NCBI RefSeq assembly: GCF_001667015.1 | Contig: NZ_LZIS01000160.1 | Span: forward strand, 1-53,112 | Length of the DNA stretch: 53,112 nucleotides | Reading direction: 5' to 3' | Source: Mycobacterium sp. E3198 | GTDB taxonomy: Bacteria; Actinomycetota; Actinomycetes; Mycobacteriales; Mycobacteriaceae | Shown here: piece after piece, positions 11,806 through 21,167 of the stretch | Numbering within the stretch: position 1 is the stretch's first letter | Layout: the number at the start of each line of letters is the position of its first letter | Program-made: the position numbers and the translations under genes | The notes under the pieces: model-generated | What the model saw: the letters and a program-made list of their open reading frames with translations, nothing else | Databases searched by the model: none | Told to the model about the DNA's origin: nothing

Positions 11806-13377
11806 TCAGCCCACCGCCGCCAGCGCCTGCACCAACACGGAGTCACCGTCGTCGGCCAGCCGGAGCACGCTGCTGCGGCCCTGTTCCGGCGCGGCGTCCG
11901 GGTACTCGGCGCGGTGGTGGCAACCGCGGCTTTCGTTGCGCGCCAACGCCCCCGCCGTCACCGCCCGGGCGGTCAGCGTCAACGCGACGTCCTCGAAATC
12001 GCGGCGGCCGGCCACGTTGCGCACCGGCGCCCCGGAAAGCTTGTCGGACAAGCGGTTCAGCCCGGCGACGTCGCGCACCACCGAGGCGTGCCGGCTCATC
12101 GCGCGATGCAGATCGCCACGCGGCAACCCGGTGGGGGCAGCGGTCTCGGGGGCGGCGGCTCTCACACGCCCGGTCACCGCGGCGTGCGCCGCCGCCGCGC
12201 GTCCCGCCCGACCGCCGACCACCAGGCCCTCCAGCAAACTGTTGGACGCCAGGCGGTTGGCGCCGTGCATGCCGGTGCGCGCCACCTCGCCGGCGGCGAA
12301 CAGCCCGGGCAGTTCGGTCTGGCCGCACACGTCGGTGACGACGCCGCCGCAGCTGTAATGCGCGCCGGGCACCACCGGGATGGGCTGACGAACGGGGTCG
12401 ATCCCGGCATCCCGGCACGCGGCGGTGACGGTGGGGAATCGGGCGGCGAAGCCGGCGATGCCCCGCGCGTCGAGGAAGACGCACGGGTCGCCGGTCTCCC
12501 TCAGGCGCGCGTCGATGGCCGCCGCGACGACGTCGCGCGGGGCCAGGTCGCCCATCGGGTGGACGCCCGCCGTGACCGAATTGCCTTGGCTGTCAACCAA
12601 AACGGCGCCTTCGCCGCGGATGGCCTCGGTGATCAGCGGGCGCCGCCCGCCCCCACTACCGAACAGCATCGTCGGGTGGAACTGGATGAACTCGAGGTCG
12701 CTGACCGCCACGCCGGCCCACAGCGCCAGCGCGATTCCGTCGCCGGTGGAGCCCACCGGATTGGTGGTGGCGCCGTAGAGGTGCCCAAGCCCGCCGGAGG
12801 CCAGGACCACCGAGGGCGCGTTGATGATTCCGTAGCCGTCCACGCCGCCCAGCAGGACCCCGGTGACGCCGTCGTCGTGCAACACGCGCAGGGCCACATG
12901 GCCGGCTCGGATGTCGAGCCTGGCCGCGGCGCGGTCGAGCGCCCGCTGCACCTCGGCCCCGGTCGCGTCGCCCCCGGCGTGCACGATGCGCCGCCGGGAG
13001 TGCCCGCCCTCGCGCGTCACGTCCCAGCGGCCGGGGACGACCTCGTCGAATCGCGCTCCGTCACCGACCAATTCGGACACCGCGCGGTAGCCGTCGGCGA
13101 CGATCGAGTACACCGCGTCGGGATCGCACAGGCCGGCACCGGCGGCCAGCGTGTCGGCGACGTGGGCCTCGACCGAGTCCTCGTTGTCGGGCAGGACCAC
13201 CGCGATGCCGCCCTGTGCGTAGTGGGTCGCGGTGCCCCCCTTCGCCTGGTCGGCCTTGCTCAGCACGACGACGCTGCGGCCGGCGCGATGCGCGGCCAGC
13301 GCGGCGGCCAGTCCGGCGACGCCGGTGCCGATGACGACGACGTCCGCGGCGTGGGTCCAGTCGGGACGGGTGATCAT
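11806..13377 (-). CDS. nadB: L-aspartate oxidase
   Basis: An FAD flavoprotein of 523 residues oxidising L-aspartate to iminoaspartate, the substrate of NadA. The N-terminal dinucleotide fold is [17 protein letters not shown], followed by [14 protein letters not shown]. Active-site signatures are [22 protein letters not shown] and [20 protein letters not shown]. The ATG at 13377 overlaps the nadA stop by 4 bases. The frame is open further upstream through nadA, but that region has the codons of nadA in another frame and is not part of the protein. Confidence 0.96.
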   Translation of the reverse strand: MITRPDWTHAADVVVIGTGVAGLAAALAAHRAGRSVVVLSKADQAKGGTATHYAQGGIAVVLPDNEDSVEAHVADTLAAGAGLCDPDAVYSIVADGYRAVSELVGDGARFDEVVPGRWDVTREGGHSRRRIVHAGGDATGAEVQRALDRAAARLDIRAGHVALRVLHDDGVTGVLLGGVDGYGIINAPSVVLASGGLGHLYGATTNPVGSTGDGIALALWAGVAVSDLEFIQFHPTMLFGSGGGRRPLITEAIRGEGAVLVDSQGNSVTAGVHPMGDLAPRDVVAAAIDARLRETGDPCVFLDARGIAGFAARFPTVTAACRDAGIDPVRQPIPVVPGAHYSCGGVVTDVCGQTELPGLFAAGEVARTGMHGANRLASNSLLEGLVVGGRAGRAAAAHAAVTGRVRAAAPETAAPTGLPRGDLHRAMSRHASVVRDVAGLNRLSDKLSGAPVRNVAGRRDFEDVALTLTARAVTAGALARNESRGCHHRAEYPDAAPEQGRSSVLRLADDGDSVLVQALAAVG

Positions 13378-14423
13378 TCGCCGCCGCCCGGCTGCCCGAT
13401 TTCGATCATGCGCTGCACGCTGCGCCGGCCCGCCGCCGCGATGTCCGGGTCGACGCGCACCTCGTCGGCGCCCTCGACCAGGCAGCGCAACAGCGCGGCC
13501 GGGGTGATCATCTTCATGTACTTGCAGGAGGCGCGGTCGTTGACCGCGCGGAAGTCGACTTGCGGTGCGGCCCGGCGCAACTGGTGCAGCATGCCGACCT
13601 CGGTGGCGACCAGGACCTTGCGGGCGTGGGTCTCGTGCGCGGCGTCGAGCATGCCGCCGGTGGACAGGATCTTCACCCGTTCCGCGGGGAAGGCGCCCTC
13701 GCCGGCGAGGTACAACGCCGAAGTGGCGCAACCGCATTCGGGGTGGACGTAGAGCTCGGCGTCGGGGTTGGCCCGCGCCTGCTCGGAAAGCTCGTCGCCG
13801 TTGATGCCGGCGTGCACGTGACATTCGCCGGCCCACACGTGCAGGTTCTCCCGGCCCGTCACGCGGCGCACGTGGGCGCCGAGGAATTGGTCCGGGCAGA
13901 ACAGCACCTCGCGGTCGGGGTCGATGGACTCGACCACGTCGACGGCGTTGGACGAGGTGCAGCAGATGTCGGTGAGCGCCTTCACGGCGGCCGTGGTGTT
14001 GACGTAGGAGACGACGACGGCGCCGGGGTGCTCGTCGCGCCAGGCGCGCAGCTCCTCGGGGGTGATGGAATCGGCCAGCGAGCAGCCGGCCCGCTGATCC
14101 GGGATGAGCACGGTTTTCTCGGGGCTGAGGATCTTGGCGGTCTCGGCCATGAAGTGCACGCCGCAGAACACAATGGTGTCCTCGGGCGCGTCGGCGGCGA
14201 TCCGCGACAGCGCCAGCGAGTCGCCGACGTGGTCGGCGACGTCCTGGATGGCGGGCAGCTGGTAATTGTGCGCGAGCAGGGTGGCGCCGCGCAGCGTGGC
14301 CAGCCGCCGGACCTCGGCCGCCCACTGCTCGTCGCCATCGAGGCCGGCGTAGCCGGTGGGCGTGTCGGTGATGCGGGCGGTCAGATCGGCCGCGAGCGTG
14401 TCCATGCGAGTCGAGACCGTCAT
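13374..14423 (-). CDS. nadA: Quinolinate synthase (4Fe-4S)
   Basis: Condenses iminoaspartate with dihydroxyacetone phosphate to quinolinate. At 349 residues it equals M. tuberculosis NadA in length. Cysteines available to ligate the cluster lie in [22 protein letters not shown] and [30 protein letters not shown] is the family hallmark. The start is ATG at 14423 ([14 protein letters not shown]); a longer frame crosses the operator and enters the divergent gene. It is the first gene of nadABC and probably repressed through the palindrome at 14447-14469. Confidence 0.96.
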   Translation of the reverse strand: MTVSTRMDTLAADLTARITDTPTGYAGLDGDEQWAAEVRRLATLRGATLLAHNYQLPAIQDVADHVGDSLALSRIAADAPEDTIVFCGVHFMAETAKILSPEKTVLIPDQRAGCSLADSITPEELRAWRDEHPGAVVVSYVNTTAAVKALTDICCTSSNAVDVVESIDPDREVLFCPDQFLGAHVRRVTGRENLHVWAGECHVHAGINGDELSEQARANPDAELYVHPECGCATSALYLAGEGAFPAERVKILSTGGMLDAAHETHARKVLVATEVGMLHQLRRAAPQVDFRAVNDRASCKYMKMITPAALLRCLVEGADEVRVDPDIAAAGRRSVQRMIEIGQPGGGE

Positions 14424-14446
14424 GGCGGCTCCTTTCGCGCCGGGAG

Positions 14447-14469
14447 GTTTTCGACTTACAATCGAAAAC
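14447..14469. promoter_or_regulatory. Palindromic operator between nadA and nrtR
   Basis: GTTTTCGA (14447-14454) and TCGAAAAC (14462-14469) are perfect 8-base inverted copies separated by 7 bases. The site lies in the 46-bp divergent region, 23 bases from the nadA start, and directly touches the ATG at 14470. NrtR regulators are known to bind palindromes in front of NAD biosynthesis genes, so this is the expected operator. Its position would block both directions. The match is structural; binding is inferred. Confidence 0.7.
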
Positions 14470-15180
14470 ATGGGCCATACTAGCACTGAACACGAGGTGC
14501 TCGCGGTCGTGTTCCAGGTTCGCCAGGTAACGGGCCCACCGCGCCGAGAGAAACCCGAGCTGAACGTGCTGTTATGGCAGCGTGCCAAGGATCCGCAGCA
14601 GGGCGCGTGGTCGCTCCCCGGCGGCCGGCTGCGCAACGACGAGGACATGACCACCTCCGTGCGCCGCCAACTGGCCGAAAAGGTCGACCTGCGAGAGCTG
14701 GCTCACTTGGAGCAACTTGCTGTGTTTTCCGACCCACATCGGGTGCCCGGCGCCCGGGTGATCGCGTCGACGTTCCTGGGCCTGGTGCCCTCCCCCGCGA
14801 CCCCCGAGCTGCCGCCGGACACCCGCTGGCACCCGGTGAACGCGCTGCCGCCGATGGCGTTCGACCACGGCCCGATGGTGGAGCATGCCCAAACCAGGCT
14901 GGTCGCCAAGATGTCCTACACCAACATCGGCTTCGCCCTGGCCCCAAGGGAATTCGCGCTTTCGGCGCTGCGCGACATCTACGGCGCTGCGCTGGGCTAC
15001 CAGGTCGACGCGACGAACCTGCAGCGCGTGCTGGCCCGGCGCGGTGTCATCAGCCAGACCGGCACCTTCGCGCAGTCCGGCCGCAGCGGCGGGCGCCCGG
15101 CGGCCCTCTACCACTTCACCGAAGCCCAGCTGCGGGTCACAGACGAATTCGCCGCGTTCCGGCCGCCCGGCCAGCCTTGA
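14470..15180 (+). CDS. nrtR: NrtR-type Nudix-related transcriptional regulator of NAD synthesis
   Basis: A 236-residue protein with an N-terminal Nudix fold (about 10-140) and a C-terminal winged-helix part (about 150-236, [23 protein letters not shown] onward), the NrtR arrangement. The Nudix box starts well (GG at 51-52, Glu58, Arg66). Where the consensus has REUXEEXG it reads RQLAEKVD, so two catalytic glutamates are replaced (Gln67, Lys71). This suggests a sensor that no longer hydrolyses. The ATG at 14470 follows the operator with no close Shine-Dalgarno (GGGAGG is 23 bases away), so a leaderless transcript is likely. It corresponds to Rv1593c and is divergent from nadA. Confidence 0.9.
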   Translation: MGHTSTEHEVLAVVFQVRQVTGPPRREKPELNVLLWQRAKDPQQGAWSLPGGRLRNDEDMTTSVRRQLAEKVDLRELAHLEQLAVFSDPHRVPGARVIASTFLGLVPSPATPELPPDTRWHPVNALPPMAFDHGPMVEHAQTRLVAKMSYTNIGFALAPREFALSALRDIYGAALGYQVDATNLQRVLARRGVISQTGTFAQSGRSGGRPAALYHFTEAQLRVTDEFAAFRPPGQP

Positions 15181-15335
15181 GCGGCTTTGCTCCCGACACG
15201 CCGGTAGATTGGGCGCAACACCCTCGCCGCTGAGCTGCAGGGACCGACGAGAACTGGCTCACAATGCGGCGATTACGTTTTGGCCACCACCCGTTCATGC
15301 GCGAGAATGCCGGGTGGCCAAGAAGGGACCGACGA

Positions 15336-16676
15336 ATGGTTGAACTCGGCAATCTGGCGGGGACGCACGGCGCGCAATGGATCGCCAAGCCGCCGCACGA
15401 GGAACTGCGGCGCAAGGTGCGGCCACTGCTGCCCTCGGACGACCCGTTCTACCAACCGCCGCCCGGCTTCCAGCACGCCGAACCCGGCACGGTGCTGCGC
15501 TCGCGCGATGTCGAGCTGGCGTTTCTGGGCCTGATCCCGCAGCCCGCCACGGCCGTGCAGCTGCTCTACCGCACGATGGACATGAACGGCCAGCCCGAGG
15601 CGACGGTGACCACCGTGATCGTCCCGGCGAAGCTGGCGCCGGGGCAGACCTGCCCGCTGCTGTCCTATCAGTGCGCGATCGACGCGATGACGTCGCGCTG
15701 CTTCCCGTCCTATGCGCTGCGGCGCCGGGCGAAGGCGCTGGGCTCGTTGAGCCAGCTGGAGTTTCTGCTGATCAACGCCGCCGTCGCCGAGGGCTGGGCC
15801 GTCTCGGTCCCCGACCACGAGGGCATCCACGGTTCCTGGGGGGCGCCCTATGAGCCCGGCTACCGCGTCCTGGACGGGATCCGGGCCGCGCTGGGCTTCG
15901 AGCGGCTCGCATTGTCGCCGACGGCCCCGATCGGGCTGTGGGGGTACTCCGGCGGCGGCCTGGCCAGCGCCTGGGCCGCCGAGGTGTGCGCCGACTACGC
16001 ACCCGACCTGGACATCGTCGGAGCGGTGCTCGGATCGCCCGTCGGGGACCTGGGCCACACGTTCCGCAGGCTCAACGGCGGCTTTCTCGCCGGCCTGCCC
16101 GCGCTGGTGGTGGCCGCGCTGGCGCATATCTACCCCGACCTCGACCGGGTGATCAAGGAGCACGCCAACGAGGAGGGGCGCGCCCTGCTGGACTCGCTGG
16201 AGAAGATGACGACCGTCGAAGCGGTGCTGCGCATGGCCGGCAAGAACATGGGCGACTACCTGGACGAGCCGCTGGAAGACATCCTCGCGACGCCCGAGAT
16301 CACGCACGTCTTCGAGAGCATCAAGCTGGGCGCGGCCGTGCCGACGCCGCCGGTGTTGATCGTGCAGGCCGTGCACGACTACCTGATCGACGTGCACGAC
16401 ATCGACGCGCTCGCCGACGCCTACTCGGCCGGCGGCGCCCGGGTCACCTACCACCGCGACGCGTTCAACGAACACCTTGTCCTGCACCCGCTGTCGGCCC
16501 CGATGACGCTGCGCTGGCTCACCGACCGGTTCGAGGGCCGGCCGCTGACCGAGCACCTGATCAGGACCACGTGGCCGACGATGTTCAACCCGATGACCTA
16601 CGTGGGCATGGCGCGGCTGGTCAAGATCGCGGCCAAGGTCGTCACCGGCCGGAAGGTGCCGCACCGTCCGCTATGA
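15336..16676 (+). CDS. Secretory-lipase-family alpha/beta hydrolase (Rv1592c type)
   Basis: A 446-residue hydrolase, collinear with Rv1592c of M. tuberculosis. The nucleophile is Ser205 in [11 protein letters not shown]. The candidate acid lies in [18 protein letters not shown] and the histidine in [13 protein letters not shown]. The [17 protein letters not shown] and [12 protein letters not shown] segments are typical of the LIP (fungal secretory lipase-like) family found in mycobacteria. The ATG at 15336 is preceded by AGAAGGGA. No clear signal peptide is seen. Its stop overlaps that of the convergent membrane protein gene by 6 bases. The natural ester substrate is unknown. Confidence 0.9.
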   Translation: MVELGNLAGTHGAQWIAKPPHEELRRKVRPLLPSDDPFYQPPPGFQHAEPGTVLRSRDVELAFLGLIPQPATAVQLLYRTMDMNGQPEATVTTVIVPAKLAPGQTCPLLSYQCAIDAMTSRCFPSYALRRRAKALGSLSQLEFLLINAAVAEGWAVSVPDHEGIHGSWGAPYEPGYRVLDGIRAALGFERLALSPTAPIGLWGYSGGGLASAWAAEVCADYAPDLDIVGAVLGSPVGDLGHTFRRLNGGFLAGLPALVVAALAHIYPDLDRVIKEHANEEGRALLDSLEKMTTVEAVLRMAGKNMGDYLDEPLEDILATPEITHVFESIKLGAAVPTPPVLIVQAVHDYLIDVHDIDALADAYSAGGARVTYHRDAFNEHLVLHPLSAPMTLRWLTDRFEGRPLTEHLIRTTWPTMFNPMTYVGMARLVKIAAKVVTGRKVPHRPL

Positions 16677-17330
16677 GACGGCGGCTTCCGGGGCCTCCGG
16701 CTCCACCGGCTGCGCGCCGGCCGGCCGGTCGGCCACCGGCAGCCCGCCCAGGTCGTCGCGAGCGTCGGCGGCCGCCATCAGCGCGTACACCAGCGCGGCA
16801 ACTCCGGCGGGCCACATCAGGGTCATCGCGACCTGTAGCGCCTTTTGTGCGAAGAACACCGGCGGCGCCTGGATGACATAAGCCACCGCCGGGCTTCCCG
16901 ACAGCGACACCGCGTCGAAGTTCACGGCGCCGTAGCGCAACCGGACCAGCAACACCCCCGTCGCCGCGGCGACCGCGGCGGCCGCCACCATGCCCAGCGA
17001 CAGCGCCAGCACCATCGCGGGCCCGCGGTGCCGGCGCCACTGCCACACCAGCGCCGTGGCCACCACCGCCAGCACCGTCAACAGGCCCAGCATCAGGCAG
17101 GGCGCGGTGAAGAAGTGCTCGGATTCGGTGCCCAGATAGTCGTGCACCCGCTCGCCCGCGCGGGTGATCGCCACCACCGCGTGGATCGGCGGTGCGATCC
17201 ACGCCCACAGCGCGCCGATCACCGCGCCGGTCGCGGTCACTCCCAGCGCCGCGGCGCCGATCGCCCGCCTGCGCGCCGCGCGGGGAACGCCCGTGGGCCC
17301 GACGGTCGGGGGGCCGGCCTGTTCCGTCAC
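16671..17330 (-). CDS. Conserved membrane protein (Rv1591 type)
   Basis: A 219-residue protein with about four transmembrane segments: [60 protein letters not shown] and [18 protein letters not shown]. The N terminus is Pro/Thr-rich and the C terminus is a hydrophilic Pro/Glu/Ala tail. The GTG start at 17330 forms a GTGA overlap with the bsaP stop, so it is probably co-transcribed with bioB-bsaP. Position and length agree with Rv1591. No catalytic motif was recognised. Its place in the biotin synthase operon hints at a link to biotin, but this is only context. Confidence 0.85.
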   Translation of the reverse strand: MTEQAGPPTVGPTGVPRAARRRAIGAAALGVTATGAVIGALWAWIAPPIHAVVAITRAGERVHDYLGTESEHFFTAPCLMLGLLTVLAVVATALVWQWRRHRGPAMVLALSLGMVAAAAVAAATGVLLVRLRYGAVNFDAVSLSGSPAVAYVIQAPPVFFAQKALQVAMTLMWPAGVAALVYALMAAADARDDLGGLPVADRPAGAQPVEPEAPEAAVS

Positions 17331-17554
17331 CGCTGGGCCTCCAGGTCCGCGGAGTCGACCTGGCCGTGGCGCGAGCACTGGGCGCGCCAGCCGTCAGGCC
17401 GGACCTGGACGATCATCCGGCGTCCGCATTCCGCGCAGAACCGGGGCGGCTCGAGGCCCAACTGGGCGGCCGTCGGCACGGCGGTGCCGCCCCGCTCCCC
17501 GGTGTAGACGTTGTAGACGCCGGCGCTGACCGGAGCGCCCAGATCGCGAACCAC
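17327..17554 (-). CDS. bsaP: Biotin synthase auxiliary protein (Rv1590 type)
   Basis: A small protein of about 75 residues containing [11 protein letters not shown] and a C-terminal metal-site-like pattern FCAECGRRM...CSRHG (four Cys/His-type positions). It equals Rv1590, whose mycobacterial homolog has been described as BsaP, a small iron-sulfur protein that BioB needs to turn dethiobiotin into biotin. The GTG start at 17554 has AGAGG and GGAG upstream. A TTG at 17563 would give 78 residues but leaves almost no spacing to AAGAGG. It lies 14 bases after the bioB stop and overlaps the next gene by 4 bases. Confidence 0.85.
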   Translation of the reverse strand: MVRDLGAPVSAGVYNVYTGERGGTAVPTAAQLGLEPPRFCAECGRRMIVQVRPDGWRAQCSRHGQVDSADLEAQR

Positions 17555-17568
17555 AGTCTCCAAGCCTC

Positions 17569-18609
17569 TTACAACGTGGCGTTGAGTGCCTTGATCGGCA
17601 TCTGCAGGTCGCCGAGCAGCTCCAGGTCCGCCTCGGCGGGTCGGCCGAGCGTGGTCAGGTAGTTCCCGACGATCACGGCGTTGATGCCGCCCAGGATGCC
17701 CTGCTTGGCGCCGAGGTCGCCCAGGGTGATCTCGCGGCCGCCGGCGAAGCGCAGCATGGTGCGCGGCAGGGCCAGCCGGAAGGCGGCCACCGACTTCAGC
17801 GCCTCGGCGACCGGCAGGACCTCCAGATCGCCGAACGGGGTGCCCGGCCGCGGGTTGAGGAAGTTCAGCGGCACCTCGTCGGGTCCGAGTTCGGCCAGGT
17901 CGGCGGCGAACTCCGCGCGTTGCTCCAGGCTCTCGCCCATGCCGAGGATGCCGCCGCAACAGACCTCCATGCCGGCGTCGCGCACCATCGACAGGGTCTG
18001 CCAGCGCTCCTCCCAGGTGTGGGTGGTCACGACGTTGGTGAAGAACGAGCGGGCGGTTTCGAGGTTGTGGTTGTAGCGGTGCACCCCCATCGCCGCGAGC
18101 TGCTCCACCTGCTCGGCCGTCAGCATCCCCAGCGAGCAGGCGATGTTGATCTCCACCTCGTTGCGGATCGCCTCGATGCCGGCCGCGACCTGCGCCATCA
18201 GCCGCTCGTCGGGCCCGCGCACCGCGGCCACGATGCAGAACTCGGTCGCGCCCGATTTGGCGGTCTGTTTGGCCGCCTCGACCAGGCTGGGAATGTCGAG
18301 CCGCGCGCTGCGCACCGGCGACGAGAACAGCCCCGACTGTGAGCAGAAGTGGCAGTCCTCCGGGCACCCGCCGGTCTTCAGGCTGATGATGCCCTCGACC
18401 TCGACCTCCGGCCCGCACCAGCGCATCCGCACCTCGTGGGCCAGCGCCAACAGGTCGTCGAGCCGCTCGTCGCGCAGCTGCAGCACCGCTAGCACCTGGT
18501 CCCGGCCGAGTCCCTCGCCGCGTTCCAGCACCTGCTCGCGGGCAACCGCGAGAATGTCGTCGTTCGCGTCGCCGGCGTCGGTCGTCGGCCGAGTTGCCGC
18601 TTGAGTCAC
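17569..18609 (-). CDS. bioB: Biotin synthase (radical SAM)
   Basis: Inserts sulfur into dethiobiotin to form biotin. The radical-SAM [4Fe-4S] motif is CPEDCHFC with Cys82, Cys86 and Cys89. Residues of the second cluster are expected in [23 protein letters not shown] and [14 protein letters not shown]. The GTG at 18609, preceded by GGGAG, gives 346 residues and the family start VTQAATRPT. The longer open frame reaches into the leader. It is followed by bsaP and the Rv1591-like gene. Confidence 0.96.
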   Translation of the reverse strand: MTQAATRPTTDAGDANDDILAVAREQVLERGEGLGRDQVLAVLQLRDERLDDLLALAHEVRMRWCGPEVEVEGIISLKTGGCPEDCHFCSQSGLFSSPVRSARLDIPSLVEAAKQTAKSGATEFCIVAAVRGPDERLMAQVAAGIEAIRNEVEINIACSLGMLTAEQVEQLAAMGVHRYNHNLETARSFFTNVVTTHTWEERWQTLSMVRDAGMEVCCGGILGMGESLEQRAEFAADLAELGPDEVPLNFLNPRPGTPFGDLEVLPVAEALKSVAAFRLALPRTMLRFAGGREITLGDLGAKQGILGGINAVIVGNYLTTLGRPAEADLELLGDLQMPIKALNATL

Positions 18610-18759
18610 CAGGTACTCCCCTGCATCCTTTGCGTGCGCGCGCAGCCGCACCTGCCATCGCTGGCAGCCTGAATAGATTCGGTGTTCAAAGTAGGGTAAC
18701 GGCCGCAGCAGACGGGGGCGGCCGGGGTATGCCTGCACCCGTGTGTCAGCCGAGTACGG
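18610..18759 (-). promoter_or_regulatory. bioB leader/promoter region with a small hairpin
   Basis: These 150 bases lie between the 2H phosphoesterase stop and the bioB start. A perfect 6-bp hairpin CTGCCA-TCGC-TGGCAG occupies 18652-18667. Further upstream the minus strand carries GTTAC, seven bases, then TGAAC. These are halves that resemble elements of biotin-repressor (BioQ) sites, but in a different order and spacing, so I do not call an operator. The region is the likely promoter of bioB-bsaP. Confidence 0.4.
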
Positions 18760-19272
18760 CTAGCTGCCGATCGGGTGTGCGGACTTGGCCTTGCCGTCCC
18801 AGCGGCGCAGCCCCGTGAAGCGTCCGTCGATCTGCACCGGCCGGCCCGCGATGCGCAGCGCCCGCCCCAGCTGGTGCCCGCCGACGCGGCGGGCCAGGGT
18901 GACGTGTGCGGTCCACTGATCGGGCAGGCTGTTGGACATCGGCGCCGGCTCCAGATGCGGACGGCACAACCGGTGCACCTCGGCGTGCAGCGCCAACAGC
19001 TCGCCCGTGGGCACCACGAGCCGCGCGAACACGACATTCGCGCGCCCGAACAGCACCGGGGCGCCGATCGTGGCGGTCAGCGGCAGGCGCCGGGCAACGG
19101 GGGCCAGCAGCGCGTCGACGTTCGCGTCGATGCGTTCGGCGACGGCCAGGGTCACGTGCGGCCGGCTGGCCGGAGCCTGGCTGGGGATCCCGGCGTCGGC
19201 CAGGTCGGCCCAGATGTGACGTATCGCCGCCTCGGTGTCGGGGTCGAAGACGAGCTCGATCGAATGGACCAT
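18760..19272 (-). CDS. 2H phosphoesterase / 2'-5' RNA ligase family protein (Rv1571 type)
   Basis: A 170-residue protein with the two HxTx motifs that define the 2H superfamily: His39-x-Thr41 in RPHVTLA and His123-x-Thr125 in TAHVTLA, about 84 residues apart. Members act on cyclic phosphodiester or 2'-5' linked nucleotides; the substrate here is unknown. It follows bioD directly (the last base of the bioD stop is the first base region of this ATG) and corresponds to Rv1571. In M. tuberculosis the phiRv1 prophage region follows, whereas here bioB follows at once. Confidence 0.88.
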   Translation of the reverse strand: MVHSIELVFDPDTEAAIRHIWADLADAGIPSQAPASRPHVTLAVAERIDANVDALLAPVARRLPLTATIGAPVLFGRANVVFARLVVPTGELLALHAEVHRLCRPHLEPAPMSNSLPDQWTAHVTLARRVGGHQLGRALRIAGRPVQIDGRFTGLRRWDGKAKSAHPIGS

Positions 19273-19952
19273 CAGCCCACCAGCGCGCTCACCCAGTCAC
19301 GGTCGAACGCCGCGGCGCTCAGGGCCGCGAAGCCGTCGGCGTCCAGCGATCCGGCACCGGAGGGCAGCGCCGCCCGGACCGGCGCCAGCTTCTCCAGCGC
19401 GGCCACATTCGACGTCTCCGCCAGGCCGGGCCGCTCCGGCCAGCTGCCGATCACCAGCCCGGCACACGAAACCCGATGCGCGGCAAGGGCTTCCAGCGTC
19501 AGCGCGGTGTGGTTGAGGGTGCCCAATTCCGCGGTGACCGCGACGAGCGCGGCGGCGCCCAGCTCGGCGGCCAGGTCGCGCAGCGTGACGCCCGCGCCGG
19601 CGAGTTCGACCAGCAGGCCGCCGGCGCCTTCGACCAGCGTCAGCCGGCCCGGCCGGTCGAGGTCGCGGACGAGGCGCAGGACCTCCTCGCCGGCGGGCAA
19701 CGGGATTCCGGCCCGCTCGGCCGCCGCGGCCGGCGCCAGGGGCAGCGGATACCGCGCCAGCCCGGCGAGCTCGCTGATCCCGGACAGCCGCGCCACCTCG
19801 GCCAGATCGTCGTCGCCGCAGTCGGTTCCGGTCTGGACCGGTTTGCACACCGCCACGTCGAGGCCCGCCTGGCGGGCGTGGCACGCCAGCGCCGCGGTGA
19901 CGACCGTCTTGCCGACCCCGGTGCCGGTGCCGGTGACGACCAGGACGGTCAA
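19272..19952 (-). CDS. bioD: Dethiobiotin synthetase
   Basis: An ATP-dependent carboxylase closing the ureido ring of dethiobiotin, 226 residues. The P-loop is GTGTGVGKT at 8-16. VCKPVQTG and [11 protein letters not shown] carry the substrate lysine and the glutamate/glycine-rich loop. The start codon is TTG at 19952 (read as LTVLVVTG), with AAGG 7 bases upstream, 9 bases after the bioF stop. The stop overlaps the next gene's ATG. Confidence 0.94.
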   Translation of the reverse strand: MTVLVVTGTGTGVGKTVVTAALACHARQAGLDVAVCKPVQTGTDCGDDDLAEVARLSGISELAGLARYPLPLAPAAAAERAGIPLPAGEEVLRLVRDLDRPGRLTLVEGAGGLLVELAGAGVTLRDLAAELGAAALVAVTAELGTLNHTALTLEALAAHRVSCAGLVIGSWPERPGLAETSNVAALEKLAPVRAALPSGAGSLDADGFAALSAAAFDRDWVSALVG

Positions 19953-19961
19953 CGGCGGGCC

Positions 19962-21107
19962 TTAACCCAGCCCGGCGAGCACGTCGGTCAGCACCCGGCG
20001 CGCGATCTCCAGGTCGGCGGCGTCCAGCGACGCGCGCGCGGACAGGCGCAGCCGCGACGTTCCGGCGGGCACGGTCGGCGGCCGGAAGCAGCCCACCCGC
20101 ACGCCGGCGTCCAGGCAGGCGGTCGCCGCGGCCAGCGCGACCTCCGGATCGCCCAGGATCACCGACACCACCGCCGACGCCGGCTCGTCGGGCACGCCGC
20201 AGGTCTCGGCGAGGAAGCGCGCGTGCGTCAGCACGGCCTGCGGGCGCCACGCCTCGGCCTGCAGGACGCGCAGCGCGGCCCGCGCGGCGCCCACCGCCGC
20301 CGGGGCCAGGCCGGTGTCGAAGATGAACGGCCGGGCCGCGTCGATCAGGTGCGCGCGCACCTGCGCCGGCCCGACGACCGCGCCGCCCTGACTGCCGAGC
20401 GCCTTGGACAGCGTCGTGGTCATCACGATGTCGGGCGCGCCCGCCAGCCCGAGCTCGTGCAGCAGGCCGCGGCCGCCGCCACGCACGCCGAGGCCGTGCG
20501 CCTCGTCGACGATGAGCAGCGCACCGTGGCGGCGGCACACCGCGTGCAATTCACGCACCGGGGCCAGCGAGCCGTCGGCGCTGAACACCGAGTCGGTGAC
20601 GACGACGGCGCGTTGCTCGTCGCGGGCGCCCAGGGCCGCCGCCACCGCGTCCACGTCGCGGTGCGGCGCCACGACCACCCGGGCGCGCGACAGCCGGCAC
20701 GCATCAACCAGCGACGCGTGCGACAGGGCGTCGGACACCAGCAGCGAGCCGGGGCCCGACAGCCCGACGACGGCACCCAGGTTGGCGGTGTATCCCGACG
20801 AGAACAACAAGGCGGAGGCGGCACCGACGAACTCGGCGAGCTCGGTCTCGAATTCCTGGTGCAGTTCCGTGTCGCCGGTGACCAGCCGCGAGCCGGTGGC
20901 GCCGGCGCCCCAGACGCGCAGCGCCGCCACGCCCCCCTCGATCACCTCGGGGTGTTGCGACAGGCCGAGGTAGTCGTTGGACGCCAGGTCGAGCTCGGTG
21001 GCGACGGCCGGACGCGGCCGCAGCGAGCGCCGCAACCCGGCGTCGCGGCGCTGCTGCTCCACGGCCTCCAACCAGGCCAGCGGTGACGTCTCGATCGGTG
21101 CCCTCAT
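19962..21107 (-). CDS. bioF: 8-amino-7-oxononanoate synthase
   Basis: A PLP enzyme joining pimeloyl thioester and alanine, 381 residues. Seen: LASNDYLGLS, ATGSRLVTGD, LLFSSGYTANLGAV, VDEAHGLGV, and TTLSKALGSQGG with the PLP lysine. In M. tuberculosis bioA lies directly upstream (Rv1568-bioF1). Here the upstream neighbour 60 bases away is a PE_PGRS gene on the same strand, so bioF is the first bio gene of this transcription unit. Confidence 0.95.
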   Translation of the reverse strand: MRAPIETSPLAWLEAVEQQRRDAGLRRSLRPRPAVATELDLASNDYLGLSQHPEVIEGGVAALRVWGAGATGSRLVTGDTELHQEFETELAEFVGAASALLFSSGYTANLGAVVGLSGPGSLLVSDALSHASLVDACRLSRARVVVAPHRDVDAVAAALGARDEQRAVVVTDSVFSADGSLAPVRELHAVCRRHGALLIVDEAHGLGVRGGGRGLLHELGLAGAPDIVMTTTLSKALGSQGGAVVGPAQVRAHLIDAARPFIFDTGLAPAAVGAARAALRVLQAEAWRPQAVLTHARFLAETCGVPDEPASAVVSVILGDPEVALAAATACLDAGVRVGCFRPPTVPAGTSRLRLSARASLDAADLEIARRVLTDVLAGLG

Positions 21108-21108
21108 C

Positions 21109-21159
21109 GCGGTTCAGCCTACGAGGCGGCAGACCCCGACCATCCCGCAGGTGAACCGC
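21109..21159. promoter_or_regulatory. Spaced inverted repeat in front of bioF
   Basis: GCGGTTCA (21109-21116) and TGAACCGC (21152-21159) are exact 8-base inverted copies 35 bases apart, filling the 60-base gap between the PE_PGRS stop and the bioF start. It may be a terminator-like stem for the upstream gene or a regulator half-site pair (each arm contains TGAAC) for bioF. Function is inferred only. Confidence 0.4.
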
Positions 21160-21167
21160 GCGACTCA

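Noticed and set aside
11806..14493. 895-codon frame joining nadA and nadB regions
   Set aside because: Only the part after 13377 encodes NadB. The upstream part lies over nadA in the wrong frame, so it is not a fusion protein.
18610..18759. BioQ operator in front of bioB
   Set aside because: Only half-site-like GTTAC and TGAAC elements in unusual order and spacing were found; too weak to call.
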